Shown: positions 43,562-52,665 of the stretch, piece after piece | Layout: each line of letters starts with the position of its first letter | Position numbering within the stretch: position 1 is the stretch's first letter | NCBI GenBank assembly: GCA_963738575.1 | Contig: CAVTWY010000002.1 | Coordinates: forward strand, 806,001 to 870,000 | Direction of reading: 5' to 3' | Length of the DNA: 64,000 nucleotides | Origin: CAVTWY01 sp963738575 | Lineage (GTDB): Bacteria; Pseudomonadota; Gammaproteobacteria; Burkholderiales; Burkholderiaceae_C | Program-made: the position numbers and the translations under genes | Notes under the pieces: generated by a model | Database searches by the model: none | What the model was told of the DNA's origin: nothing | Seen by the model: only the letters and a program-made list of their open reading frames with translations

Positions 43562-44650
43562 CTAATTGATCGAAGTCGACCCCGGCGGCTGATCAATCGG
43601 TTTCGCAAACATTTCGCCCACGTCCACCACGTCAAAGCGGTAGCGAACACCACAAAAGTCGCACCCAATCTCCACGTCGCCTCGCTCTTCCAGCACCGAC
43701 TCCACCTCGGCCTGCCCCAAGGACCGCAACATGGCGCGTACCCGTTCGCGCGAGCAGCGGCAGGCAAATGCGGGGTGTCTGGGCTCAAACAAGCGCAAGT
43801 CTTCTTGCCAAAAGAGGCGGCGCATCACCACCGCCACCTCAACACGCAGCAACTCTTCTGCCGAGACGGTGCTGACCAGGTGCACAGCTCGGTTGAAGGC
43901 CTCATCGGCGTCGATCAAAGCGATCGGTTTTGCGGGCGCGAGATCGATCGATTCGGGCTTGAGCGACGGGGGTGAAATAGGCGCTGTCTCGGCACCAGCG
44001 AGAACTTGGGTCGGCTCTGTTATTAGCGCTGTGGCGGCCGCCAAGTCAAAAGCTCGAACCTGCCCCTCCAGATTGCCTTCACCTTCCACCGGCAAACGCT
44101 GCACCAACAACCCCGCTGCGCCCTCATCATCAGCAGCCAGCATGAAGCAAGATGCCAGCTGCTCGGACTGACGCATGTAGTGCTCGAGCACCTGCGCCAT
44201 GCTGCGCGCCGACCCGCCGTCTTGGCCCGCACGCAAGTCCACCACCCCTTGGTAGGGTTGTTGGCCACCCGCGCGGTCGCTGGGGTCGAGCGTGATGGCG
44301 CAGCGCCCTTGCCCGTGCACGTTGACCATGGACTCAAGCGTGGCGTCGTCCGCCAACGTGCCCACCACCTTGGCGGTGGCGCGGTACGACAAATCAGCAT
44401 TCACCTCCACCACCGCCAGCTTGAGCGGGCCGTCCCCGTGAACTTGCAAGATGAGTGTGCCGCCAAAGCGCAGGTTGGCGTGCATCAACACGGCGGCGGC
44501 CGTCATCTCGCCCAGCATGTTGCGAACCGGCGGCGGGTGCGCGTCGTCGGGCTCGCGCCGCGACAGCATGGCAGGCCAACCACGTGCCAAACGCACAAAC
44601 AGGCCACGCACGGGTTGGCCTTCAAACAAAAACGTGTGCAGCTCATCCAT
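43562..44650 (-). CDS. hslO: Hsp33, redox-regulated chaperone
   Basis: A 362-residue Hsp33, a holdase switched on by oxidation of a zinc-binding cysteine set. The zinc cysteines are C297/C299 (ACRCSRERV) and C330/C333 (GCDFCGVRY). The product is longer than the 290 or so of E. coli Hsp33, with an inserted Pro/Ala-rich linker near residues 210-245. The carbonic anhydrase-like gene lies 4 bases upstream on the same strand. Confidence 0.95.
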   Translation of the reverse strand: MDELHTFLFEGQPVRGLFVRLARGWPAMLSRREPDDAHPPPVRNMLGEMTAAAVLMHANLRFGGTLILQVHGDGPLKLAVVEVNADLSYRATAKVVGTLADDATLESMVNVHGQGRCAITLDPSDRAGGQQPYQGVVDLRAGQDGGSARSMAQVLEHYMRQSEQLASCFMLAADDEGAAGLLVQRLPVEGEGNLEGQVRAFDLAAATALITEPTQVLAGAETAPISPPSLKPESIDLAPAKPIALIDADEAFNRAVHLVSTVSAEELLRVEVAVVMRRLFWQEDLRLFEPRHPAFACRCSRERVRAMLRSLGQAEVESVLEERGDVEIGCDFCGVRYRFDVVDVGEMFAKPIDQPPGSTSIN

Positions 44651-44654
44651 CGGG

Positions 44655-45179
44655 TTAGTCGATCCGCACCAGGCCTGCGCGAAAGCGTCGAGCGTTCTCT
44701 ACGTAGCCCATCGCACTTCTTTGGATGCCTGCGATCTGTTCAGCGGTCAACGCCCTCACCACCTTGGCGGGCGCACCAAAGATCAAGGAGCCGTCGGGGA
44801 ATTCTTTACCCTCGGTGATCACCGAACCGGCCCCCACCAAGCAATGCTTGCCAATCTTGGCACCATTGAGCACCACCGACTGAATGCCAATCAAGGACCC
44901 GTCCCCCACCGTGCAGCCGTGCAGCATCACCTGGTGGCCCACCGTCACGTCGCAGCCCAGGGTGAGCGGAAATCCACGGTCGGCATGCAAAACGCTTCCA
45001 TCTTGCACGTTGGTGCGGTCGCCCAACGTCAGCCATTCGGTGTCGCCGCGTGCCACCACGCCAAACCAGATGCTCGAGTCCTCGCCCATGGCGACGCGCC
45101 CGATCACTTGGGCTGAATCGGCCACCCAGGCGGTGGTGGCTAGTCGTGGTTCGTCTTTGTCCAGTCGATAGATTGCCAT
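44655..45179 (-). CDS. gamma carbonic anhydrase family protein
   Basis: A 174-residue left-handed beta-helix protein of the gamma carbonic anhydrase type (YrdA/PaaY-like). The three zinc histidines are likely H65, H82 and H87 (LHADRG, GHQVMLHGC). ATG 45179 is chosen; a frame to 45515 is antisense to the next gene. Whether it hydrates CO2 or acts on another substrate cannot be told by eye. Confidence 0.92.
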   Translation of the reverse strand: MAIYRLDKDEPRLATTAWVADSAQVIGRVAMGEDSSIWFGVVARGDTEWLTLGDRTNVQDGSVLHADRGFPLTLGCDVTVGHQVMLHGCTVGDGSLIGIQSVVLNGAKIGKHCLVGAGSVITEGKEFPDGSLIFGAPAKVVRALTAEQIAGIQRSAMGYVENARRFRAGLVRID

Positions 45180-45213
45180 CAGGGATTCCTGCGCGAAAGG
45201 CACAATTGTAAGA

Positions 45214-46044
45214 ATGGAGATTCGCCACCGTGCATTAGCGGCCATTTTGGTCGACGACCCGCAAGCCAAAGTGCAAGCCGTAAACCTTTTGTCGCAGGCG
45301 CATGCATCCTGCAGCATCGACACGATGGCCGAGATTGCGGAACCGTCAGGCGTGCCAGGGCGCCCCCAGCGCCCCGGGTTGGTGGACCCGCGCTTGGTAC
45401 CGCGGCGCGGCCTTGGCACGCTCGAAGGGCGGGCCGGCCTGTTGCATGCCGTGGCCCACATCGAGTTCAATGCCATTGACTTGGCGCTCGACGCCTGCTG
45501 GCGTTTTGGGGGCATGCCAGCCGCTTATTACACCGACTGGTTGCGCGTAGCTTCGGAAGAGGCACACCACTTCACCTTGGTGCAAGCGCATTTGCAGTCA
45601 CTGGGGTGGCAGTACGGTGACTTTGACGCGCATGGTGGCCTGTGGGAGATGGCCGAGCGCACGCGCCACGATGTGTTGGCGCGCATGGCCTTGGTGCCAC
45701 GCATCCTGGAGGCGCGCGGGTTGGACGTGACGCCTGGATTGCAGACGCGATTGGCACAGTGCGGCGACGTGCAAGCAGCCGACATCCTTGGCGTGATCCT
45801 GCGCGACGAGGTTGGCCACGTTGCCGTGGGCAACCACTGGTACGCGTGGCTTTGCGCGCAGCGGGGGGTCGAGCCGCAGGCCGAGATGCAGCGCTTGATG
45901 CAGCAACACCGCGCGCCGTCCATCAAAGCACCTTTGAATGTCGAGGCTCGCCTGCGTGCGGGGTTCAGCCCGGAAGAGCTTTCAGAGTTGGTTGGGTCAA
46001 GCACGCACGCAAAACCGCACGGCGGCGATCACCCGCGCGGGTGA
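45214..46044 (+). CDS. ferritin-like DUF455 family protein
   Basis: A 276-residue protein with the ferritin-like helical fold of DUF455. Carboxylate/His pairs typical of a di-metal site are visible: AHIEFNAIDLALD, SEEAHHF and RDEVGHVAVGNHW. Function unknown; relatives include tRNA-modifying MiaE-like proteins at a distance. It is divergent from the carbonic anhydrase gene and convergent with xerD, with a 16-base overlap of the ends. Confidence 0.88.
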   Translation: MEIRHRALAAILVDDPQAKVQAVNLLSQAHASCSIDTMAEIAEPSGVPGRPQRPGLVDPRLVPRRGLGTLEGRAGLLHAVAHIEFNAIDLALDACWRFGGMPAAYYTDWLRVASEEAHHFTLVQAHLQSLGWQYGDFDAHGGLWEMAERTRHDVLARMALVPRILEARGLDVTPGLQTRLAQCGDVQAADILGVILRDEVGHVAVGNHWYAWLCAQRGVEPQAEMQRLMQQHRAPSIKAPLNVEARLRAGFSPEELSELVGSSTHAKPHGGDHPRG

Positions 46045-46926
46045 TGCTGCGCATGAAGCGCGCGCAGCCGCTCGCGTGCCACGTGGGTGTAGATGGTGGT
46101 GGTAGAGATGTCGGCATGGCCCAACAACAACTGCACCGCGCGCAGATCGGCGCCGTGGTTGAGCAAGTGCGTGGCAAAGGCGTGCCGAAGGGTGTGCGGT
46201 GACAACGGGGCGTTGATGCCTGCTTTGACGGCGTTGACTTTGACGATGCGCCAAAACATCTGGCGCGACATGGTGCCACCGCGCCCCGTCACAAACAACG
46301 CGTCGCTGGCGCGGTTTTTAAGGATGGCGGCCCGGGACGTTGTCAAGGTAACGATTGAGCCACACGTTGGCCTCTTCGCCGAAGGGCACCACGCGCTCTT
46401 TGCTGCCCTTGCCCGTGACACGCAGCACGCTGTCACTTTGGCTGACGTGCACGCTCTTGAGCGTGATGAGCTCGCTCACGCGCAAGCCACTGGCGTACAT
46501 CAGCTCCAACATCGTGCGGTCGCGCAAGCCCCCCGGGGTTGCCACGTCGGGTGCGCCGAGCAAGGCTTCCACTTGCGACTCGCTCAATGACTTGGGGACG
46601 CGCATGGCTTGCTTGGCACTGACCAAACGCAGCGTGGGGTCGGCGTTGACGCGCCGCTCGCGAAGCGCCCAGCGGTAGTAGCGCTTGAAAACAGTGAGGC
46701 GGCGGTTGGCGGTGGTGGCGCGGGTGGCGGCGTGGCGCTCGGCGACGTAAGCCAACAAGTGCGGCTCGTTGACGAGATCGATGTTGTCCAGGCCCTGCGA
46801 GGGCAGCCATGCGGCCAGCAGCGACAAGTCGCGTCGGTAGGCTTCGCGCGTGTTATCAGCCAGGCCGTCTTCTAGCCACAGCGAGGCGATGAACGACTCG
46901 ATGGCCTCGCCGCTGGCGCCCTGCAT
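46029..46926 (-). pseudogene. xerD: XerD-type tyrosine recombinase, broken by one frameshift
   Basis: XerD with XerC resolves chromosome dimers at dif. The N-terminal core-binding domain and first catalytic segment (LMYASGLRVSELITL) read in one frame to RYLDNVPG. The rest, with the catalytic H-R-H-Y segments (TLRHAFATHLLNHGADLRAVQ, LGHADISTTTIYTH), reads in another. One G or C too many at 46331-46336 explains this. Joined from ATG 46926, the product is 298 residues, exactly the E. coli length. A TTG start at 47031 is also open. Loss of XerD would be costly, so a read error is likely. Confidence 0.88.
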
Positions 46927-47023
46927 GGGCGCCAGCGCGGACTCAGACGCACCGTGCTTCGTGCGCCGGTTGCGCGCGGCAGCCGACGCTGTTTGCCGCT
47001 TGCGTCGGCCCGCAGTTTTGGTC

Positions 47024-48007
47024 TCAGTCAAGTTTGAGGTTTTGCTGCATCACCACTTTTTTGTAGACGTCAAACTCAGCGGCAATTTGCTTGGTGAACT
47101 CGTCGGGCGTGTTGAGCACCAGCAACGAACCCGTGGCTTCAATGCGCGCGCGTACGTCGGGCAACTCGGCGGTCTTCTTTACCGCCGCATGGATCTTGTC
47201 CACCACGTCTTTGGGCAAATTCTTGGGGCCTAGCACGCCGTAGTACGCCATGCGGTTGACGGGCTCCAGACCCACTTCTTTGAACGTGGGCACGTTGGGC
47301 AGTTGTGTCAAACGCTGCGGCGACGCCACCACGATGGGAATCAGTCGCCCGTCTTTGATGAAGGGCAAGGCCGACGGTGTGTTGTCAAAAATGATGGGCA
47401 CTTGGCCAGCCACTGTGTCGTTGAGTGCCGGGCCTGCACCCCGGTAAGGGATGTGCGCCATGAATACACCCGCCAAGCTTTTGAACAGCTCGGTCTGCAA
47501 GTGGCCGATGCCACCCGTGCCCGAGCTGGCGTAGCTGTATTTGCCCGGGTTCTTCTTCAAAACTTCGATGAAGGTTTTGTAGTCACGCGCTGGGAACGAC
47601 GGGTGCACCGCAATCACGTTGGGGGTGGCGGCGATGTTGATGATGGGCGTGAAATCGGTGGTGGGGTTGTAGCCGATCTTGGCGTTGATGGCGGGGTTGG
47701 CGGCCGTGGTGGACACCGTGGCCATGCCCAGCACGTAACCGTCGGCGCCGGCGCGAATGACCTCGAGCGCACCGATGGAGCCACCGCCACCCGCCTTGTT
47801 TTCAACCAACAAGTTTTGACCCAGCGCTGCATTGGCTTTTTCGGCCACGATGCGGGCGACGATGTCGGTGGTGCCCCCGGGCGCAAACGGCACGATCAAG
47901 CGCACAGGCTTGTTGGGATAGCTTTGTGCCACTGCCCAAGTGGTGGCAACGGCCAACGTGGTGCCAACGGCGACCTTGGCAAAACGATGAATCACAGCTC
48001 GGGACAT
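47024..48007 (-). CDS. Bug/TctC-family periplasmic substrate-binding protein
   Basis: A 327-residue tripartite tricarboxylate-type binding protein (Bug family), greatly expanded in Burkholderiales. It has a signal peptide (VAVGTTLAVATTWAVAQ) and the family segments SYPNKPVRLIVPFAPGGTTDIVAR, VENKAGGGGSIGA and AHIPYRGAGPALNDTVAGQV. ATG 48007 has AGGAG upstream. No TctA/TctB membrane genes are adjacent, so it is an orphan receptor; the ligand is unknown. Confidence 0.93.
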   Translation of the reverse strand: MSRAVIHRFAKVAVGTTLAVATTWAVAQSYPNKPVRLIVPFAPGGTTDIVARIVAEKANAALGQNLLVENKAGGGGSIGALEVIRAGADGYVLGMATVSTTAANPAINAKIGYNPTTDFTPIINIAATPNVIAVHPSFPARDYKTFIEVLKKNPGKYSYASSGTGGIGHLQTELFKSLAGVFMAHIPYRGAGPALNDTVAGQVPIIFDNTPSALPFIKDGRLIPIVVASPQRLTQLPNVPTFKEVGLEPVNRMAYYGVLGPKNLPKDVVDKIHAAVKKTAELPDVRARIEATGSLLVLNTPDEFTKQIAAEFDVYKKVVMQQNLKLD

Positions 48008-48105
48008 GCGTGCAGCTCCTTCGGGGTCAGACAAACAAAAGGGTCTCAGGGACCCACTCTGGAGCATAACGCCCGGCAGGCCCCCTGGGTTTCTCGGAAC
48101 AACCC

Positions 48106-48705
48106 TCACTTGGGCGCAGGCAACCCCAGCAACCCGGCCTTCATTTTGACGTCGGTGGGCCGGTCGCCGATGTAGATCTTGAGCATGGCGGTAAACATGT
48201 CCTCTCCAGGCACGGGCTGGCCGTAAGCCTTGCCATTGAGAAGCGCCACGGTTCCCTGCCCTGGGCGCCAGTCCACCTCCACCAAGTCGCCTTTTTTGAG
48301 CTTGCCCAGGCTTCGAATGGTGGCGTCAAACTTTTGCATGCGCTCTTGAACGCCAGCCAATTGTTCAGGCGGTGTGTTGCGGGCCACTCCCTTGCTGAAC
48401 GCCTTGGCAAACTCTTCGGACGGTGCATCGATCAGCAAGCGCATCGACACCCGCTTGGCGCCGGATGAGGCCAATGCCTTGGCTTGATCGTTGGTGGTTT
48501 GGGGTAGGTACAAACCGGCCGCATAGCCCTTGAGCCAGGCCACTTGTCGCACGCCCACCCCATTGAGGTGCAAGGTTGAGCCGCCAACGGCAACTTCGCC
48601 CGGGTAGGTGATGCCTTCAATTTTTTTGGGCGTACCGGCCGAAGCCCCCGCGGGCAACAACAGGGCCAAGCAAACCCACAAGGCTGGGCGGCAAAAACGT
48701 TGCAA
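48106..48705 (-). CDS. secreted chalcone-isomerase-like protein
   Basis: A 199-residue protein with a signal peptide (LWVCLALLLPAGASAG) and the bacterial chalcone-isomerase-like fold pattern (KIEGITYPGEVAVGGSTLHLNGVGVR, YAAGLYLP, GVARNTPPEQLAG). Such proteins are not shown to have flavonoid chemistry and may be lipid-binding. The start is TTG 48705, supported by AGGAGA 5 bases upstream. Periplasmic, function unknown. Confidence 0.85.
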   Translation of the reverse strand: MQRFCRPALWVCLALLLPAGASAGTPKKIEGITYPGEVAVGGSTLHLNGVGVRQVAWLKGYAAGLYLPQTTNDQAKALASSGAKRVSMRLLIDAPSEEFAKAFSKGVARNTPPEQLAGVQERMQKFDATIRSLGKLKKGDLVEVDWRPGQGTVALLNGKAYGQPVPGEDMFTAMLKIYIGDRPTDVKMKAGLLGLPAPK

Positions 48706-48789
48706 AAGGATCTCCTCGAAGCGCGGTACGGTGCGGTGTTGGTAGATTCAACGCAGGCAATCCCGTTTGGTGGACAACCATCTCGGCCC

Positions 48790-49980
48790 TCAGCGGGGGG
48801 CTTGGTCCAGTGCCCACTCAATGTGTTCGGCCTCTTGCGACGGTGCCGTCAACAGCGCCGCCTGCAAGGCGGTGTCAATGCCCGCCGCCTCGTCAAAAGT
48901 TGCAACACGTCTGGCATTGCCCAGCGCAACGGCCAAGTTGCGCCGCCAGCGTGCATAGCCACTGCGGTGCAGCACAGTACCCCGCACGTGCTGTAGAAAT
49001 TCCGCTTCCGACCACTGCCAAAGGTCCAACAGTTGCGCATCCTGCCAAACGCTGTGCACTGCAAAGTCGGCCACGGTCGCTCGTTTGGCGTACTTGTTCC
49101 AGGGGCAGACAAGCTGGCAGTCGTCGCACCCAAAGATGCGGTTGCCCATCAGGGGGCGCATCTCTAGCGGCATGGGCCCGTCATGTTCAATCGTCAAGTA
49201 GGCGATGCAGCGCCGCGCGTCCAGCCTGTAGGGAGCCACGATGGCCTGTGTGGGGCAAACGTCGATGCAAGCCTCACAAGCGCCGCAATGACTGCTAACG
49301 GGCTCCGTCAGCGGTAACAAAATGTCAACAAACAGTTCACCCAGAAAGAAGGTGGACCCTGCCTCCCGCGACAACGCCAAGGTGTGCTTGCCACGCCAAG
49401 CCAAGCCTGATTGTGTGGCAAGCTCAACCTCCATCACAGGGGCCGAGTCGGTGAACGCACGATGACCGAAAGGGCCCACAGCAGCAGCCACGCGGTCGGC
49501 CAATCGCTGCAAGCGGTTGCGCATCACCTTGTGATAGTCACGCCCTCGCGCATACACCGACACGGTCGCTTTGTGAGGCGAATCAATACGTTGCCACTCG
49601 ATGCTGCGCCATGTGTCGTTATCGACTGGCTTGCTGGGGCTCGCGTGATCGGCGTCAATGTCAGTCACTCCGGACACGTCAGACGGCAAGTAATCCATGC
49701 GCACGGTCACCACACGGACAGCGCTTGGCACCAGTGTTTTTGGCGCGACGCGCAAATGAGCATGCCGCTCCAAGTACTGCATCGAGCCATGAAACCCCGC
49801 ATCCAACCAATCGTGCAACCGTTGCGCAGCGCCCTCATCCACATCCAGTGAAGCCACGCCGATCTGGGAAAATCCAAGCTCGGCCGCCCAGATGCGCATT
49901 TGCCCGAGCAGGTGCTGGGGGTCAAGCGGGGGACCAAGCTGTTGCTGTCCTTCATTCAACCGGCCGTCTTGGCTTTGCAT
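48790..49980 (-). CDS. queG: epoxyqueuosine reductase
   Basis: A 396-residue QueG that reduces epoxyqueuosine to queuosine in tRNA, using cobalamin and two [4Fe-4S] clusters. Cluster motifs are CGACEACIDVCPT and CDDCQLVCPWN; the N-terminal part (WAAELGFSQIGVASLDV, YLERHAHLRVAPKTLVP) binds cobalamin. Its need for cobalamin ties it to the btuB unit in this window. Divergent from tsaE, another tRNA-modification gene. Confidence 0.96.
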   Translation of the reverse strand: MQSQDGRLNEGQQQLGPPLDPQHLLGQMRIWAAELGFSQIGVASLDVDEGAAQRLHDWLDAGFHGSMQYLERHAHLRVAPKTLVPSAVRVVTVRMDYLPSDVSGVTDIDADHASPSKPVDNDTWRSIEWQRIDSPHKATVSVYARGRDYHKVMRNRLQRLADRVAAAVGPFGHRAFTDSAPVMEVELATQSGLAWRGKHTLALSREAGSTFFLGELFVDILLPLTEPVSSHCGACEACIDVCPTQAIVAPYRLDARRCIAYLTIEHDGPMPLEMRPLMGNRIFGCDDCQLVCPWNKYAKRATVADFAVHSVWQDAQLLDLWQWSEAEFLQHVRGTVLHRSGYARWRRNLAVALGNARRVATFDEAAGIDTALQAALLTAPSQEAEHIEWALDQAPR

Positions 49981-50004
49981 GCTCCCATTCTAAGAACGCT
50001 AACT

Positions 50005-50535
50005 GTGACAACACGCCCCTTCCCTTCATGCACCTTGCAGTGGCCTGACGCATCAGCGTGCCAAGCGACGGCGCACGCGATGGGGGCAAGCCCGGCGATT
50101 CAAAACGCGTTGGTGGCTCTGCAAGGGCCGCTGGGTGCGGGGAAGACCACCTTTGCGCGTGCACTGCTGCAAAGCCTGGGGGTGCAAGGCCGCATCAAAA
50201 GTCCCACCTACGCGCTGCTCGAAACGTACGAGGTTCAGGCGCTTTGCATCGCGCATCTTGATTTGTACCGCATGAATCAACCCCGAGAGTGGGAAACCGC
50301 CGGTCTGCGCGACACGGTGGCTGCACCTGGCCTGAAGTTGGTGGAATGGCCCGAGCGCGCCTTGGGTTACTTCCCACAACCTGATTTGACGCTGTCGATT
50401 GAAGTGCTTGGTGACGTCGAAGGTGGTGACGAGGCGGCAGCACCGCCGCGCCGGGTGACGCTGCAGGCTCACTCGGCCACTGGCGAGCGCTTGATGGCGG
50501 CTGCGGCCGTCGCGCAGCCGGTGTTGGCCGCATGA
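50005..50535 (+). CDS. tsaE: TsaE, tRNA threonylcarbamoylation ATPase
   Basis: A 176-residue P-loop ATPase that powers the TsaB-TsaD-TsaE complex for t6A. Walker A is GPLGAGKTTFARALLQ; IKSPTYALLETYE and a C-terminal VEWPERALGYFP segment follow. Start GTG 50005 is the best fit to the family length; longer frames reach into the divergent queG. amiC follows 12 bases after, the usual order tsaE-amiC before mutL in proteobacteria. Confidence 0.92.
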   Translation: MTTRPFPSCTLQWPDASACQATAHAMGASPAIQNALVALQGPLGAGKTTFARALLQSLGVQGRIKSPTYALLETYEVQALCIAHLDLYRMNQPREWETAGLRDTVAAPGLKLVEWPERALGYFPQPDLTLSIEVLGDVEGGDEAAAPPRRVTLQAHSATGERLMAAAAVAQPVLAA

Positions 50536-50547
50536 ACCGGCCAGATC

Positions 50548-51924
50548 ATGTCGACTAGCCCAATCGTCTCCCGTCGCCGCGCCCTGACGCAAGCAGGCGC
50601 CTTGTTGGTTTCCTTTGGTGTGGCCAGCCGCGCCCACGGCACCAGCATCGTGGCGGTGCGCGTGTGGCCAGCGGACGAGTACACGCGCGTGACCATTGAA
50701 TCAGACGAACTCTTGACCGTCACGCAAACGCTGCACAAAAACCCCGACCGCCTGTCGATTGACATCGACGGGCTGGAAATGAGCGAGCCCCTGCGTGATT
50801 TGGTGGGCAAAGTGCGCCCAGACGACCCGTACATCGCCGGCGTTCGCATCGCTCAGTACAAACCACGCGTCGTCCGCATGGTGCTGGACTTGAAGCAAGC
50901 CGCTGCGCCTCAGGTGTTCACCCTCAAGCCCGTGGCCGCGTACCAGCACCGTTTGGTGTTTGATCTTTACCCTGCCGTGGCCATGGACCCACTGGTGGCC
51001 TTGGTGCGTGACAAAGAAACCGCCGAGCGCCGCGCCGCGACCGCGATGGCCGATGCCCTGGGTGACCTCATCAACCGCATCGAGGGCGGCAAGGGTGCCA
51101 CTCGCGGTTCAACGTCACCCGACGCGCCCGCCGTGGCGGCCTTGCCCGCAACGCGCCCTGGGGGCCCCGGACCAGGTCCCACCGCAGACGAGCAAAAAAA
51201 GTACGACCGGTTGGTCATCGTTGCGCTCGACCCTGGCCACGGTGGCGAGGACCCGGGCGCCATTGGGCCCACCGGCTTGCGCGAAAAAGATGTGGTGCTC
51301 GCCATCGCCGTGGCGCTGCGCGACAAGCTCAATGCCATCCCTAACATGCGGGCCTACCTGACGCGCGAGGCTGATTTTTTTGTGCCCTTACAAGACCGCG
51401 TGCGCAAGGCGCGCCGGGTTCAGGCCGATTTGTTTGTCTCCATCCACGCCGATGCTTTCAACCAACCACACGCGCGTGGCGCGAGCGTTTTTGCGTTGAG
51501 TGACGGCGCGGCCACCAGCACGGCTGCGCAGTGGTTGGCCAGCAAAGAAAACAGCGCCGACGCCGTGGGCGGCATCAACGTCAACAACCGCGTTAAAAAA
51601 GACGCCAAGGCCATGCGCGCACTGCTGGACATGAGCACGGCAGCACAAATCAAAGACAGCTTGTCGCTGGGCAAAGAAGTGCTGGGCCAGCTGGACCGCG
51701 TGGGTCGCCTTCACAAACAGCGCGTTGAGCAAGCGGGCTTTGCCGTGCTCAAAGCGCCCGACGTGCCCAGCATCCTGGTTGAGACAGCCTTCATCTCCAA
51801 CCCGGACGAAGAAGCCAAACTGCGTGATCCCGACTACAAGTTGCGTTTGGTAGACGCGCTGTACAACGGCATTCGGCGCTACTTCAACAAGAACCCTCCA
51901 ACGGCTCGACAACGCAGTTTGTAG
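50548..51924 (+). CDS. amiC: N-acetylmuramoyl-L-alanine amidase (AmiC type)
   Basis: A 458-residue periplasmic amidase that splits septal peptidoglycan. A Tat signal is at the start (SRRRALTQAGALLVSFGVASRAHG). An N-terminal AMIN domain (residues 35-145) targets it to the septum; a Pro/Gly-rich linker leads to the zinc Amidase_3 domain, with ligands in ALDPGHGGEDPGA, the SIHADAF motif and the catalytic Glu in ILVETAFISN. Exported by Tat is consistent with AmiC. Confidence 0.95.
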   Translation: MSTSPIVSRRRALTQAGALLVSFGVASRAHGTSIVAVRVWPADEYTRVTIESDELLTVTQTLHKNPDRLSIDIDGLEMSEPLRDLVGKVRPDDPYIAGVRIAQYKPRVVRMVLDLKQAAAPQVFTLKPVAAYQHRLVFDLYPAVAMDPLVALVRDKETAERRAATAMADALGDLINRIEGGKGATRGSTSPDAPAVAALPATRPGGPGPGPTADEQKKYDRLVIVALDPGHGGEDPGAIGPTGLREKDVVLAIAVALRDKLNAIPNMRAYLTREADFFVPLQDRVRKARRVQADLFVSIHADAFNQPHARGASVFALSDGAATSTAAQWLASKENSADAVGGINVNNRVKKDAKAMRALLDMSTAAQIKDSLSLGKEVLGQLDRVGRLHKQRVEQAGFAVLKAPDVPSILVETAFISNPDEEAKLRDPDYKLRLVDALYNGIRRYFNKNPPTARQRSL

Positions 51925-51977
51925 CGGCATCGCATTGCCAGCAAAGCGCCGTGCGGGTGCCCGCATGCATGCCAACG

Positions 51978-52598
51978 CTAAATGGACTCACCCCTTGTCC
52001 GTCGCGCCTCCAAGGCCAATGGGCGACTCAGACAGTGCTTCAGCCAAGCCGCCACAGCGGGGAACGCTGTCAGGTCCATCCACAAGCAGCGGTACATGAT
52101 TGACGCTGTGTTGACGTCTGCCACGGTGAATCGCTTTCCCAACAAATGCGCTGACTTTTCAAGCGTGGCCTCGAGCGCTGCCAGGGGGCGCTGCAATTTT
52201 TCGACGGCTGCGCGCGCTGCGGCGTGATCACGCTCGGCCTCGGGTTTCACGAGGGTGTTGATGGCCCAGACCAGGATGGGCTCTTCCAGTTCAGTGGCGG
52301 CCCACAGTGCCCATTGGGTGGCGTGGCCGTCTTCTTCGGTGGTCTGGGGTGCCAAGGGGCCACCGTGCTTGCGCGCCAGGTACAAATTGATGGCCAGCGA
52401 CTCAAACATAACGTGCTCACCCACCTTGAGCATCGGGATGCGCGCGTTGGGGTTCATGTCGCTGTAAGGTGGCAACTTGAGCTTGGCGTCCGTGTAATGC
52501 ACCGGGTCGTGCTCATAGGCTAGGCCCAATTCGTTGAGCATCCAGATGTTGCGAAAGGCGCGTGACGCGGCAACGCCATAAAGGGTGGTGGTAGGCAT
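51978..52598 (-). CDS. glutathione S-transferase family protein
   Basis: A 206-residue GST with a thioredoxin-like N-terminal domain (MPTTTLYGVAASRAFRNIWML, then NPNARIPMLKVGEHVMFESLAINLYLAR with the conserved cis-Pro and Glu-Ser pair) and a helical C-terminal domain (LGKRFTVADVNTASIMYR). Substrate unknown. Convergent with amiC. Confidence 0.92.
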   Translation of the reverse strand: MPTTTLYGVAASRAFRNIWMLNELGLAYEHDPVHYTDAKLKLPPYSDMNPNARIPMLKVGEHVMFESLAINLYLARKHGGPLAPQTTEEDGHATQWALWAATELEEPILVWAINTLVKPEAERDHAAARAAVEKLQRPLAALEATLEKSAHLLGKRFTVADVNTASIMYRCLWMDLTAFPAVAAWLKHCLSRPLALEARRTRGESI

Positions 52599-52665
52599 GT
52601 TGTAACCAGAAGGTAAGTAGGAAAGCTTACGCGCAATCGAAAGACTTGCGCAGTATGAAACCCCG

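Noticed and set aside
46029..46044. 16-base overlap of the ferritin-like gene and xerD ends
   Set aside because: Convergent overlaps of this size are common and not informative.
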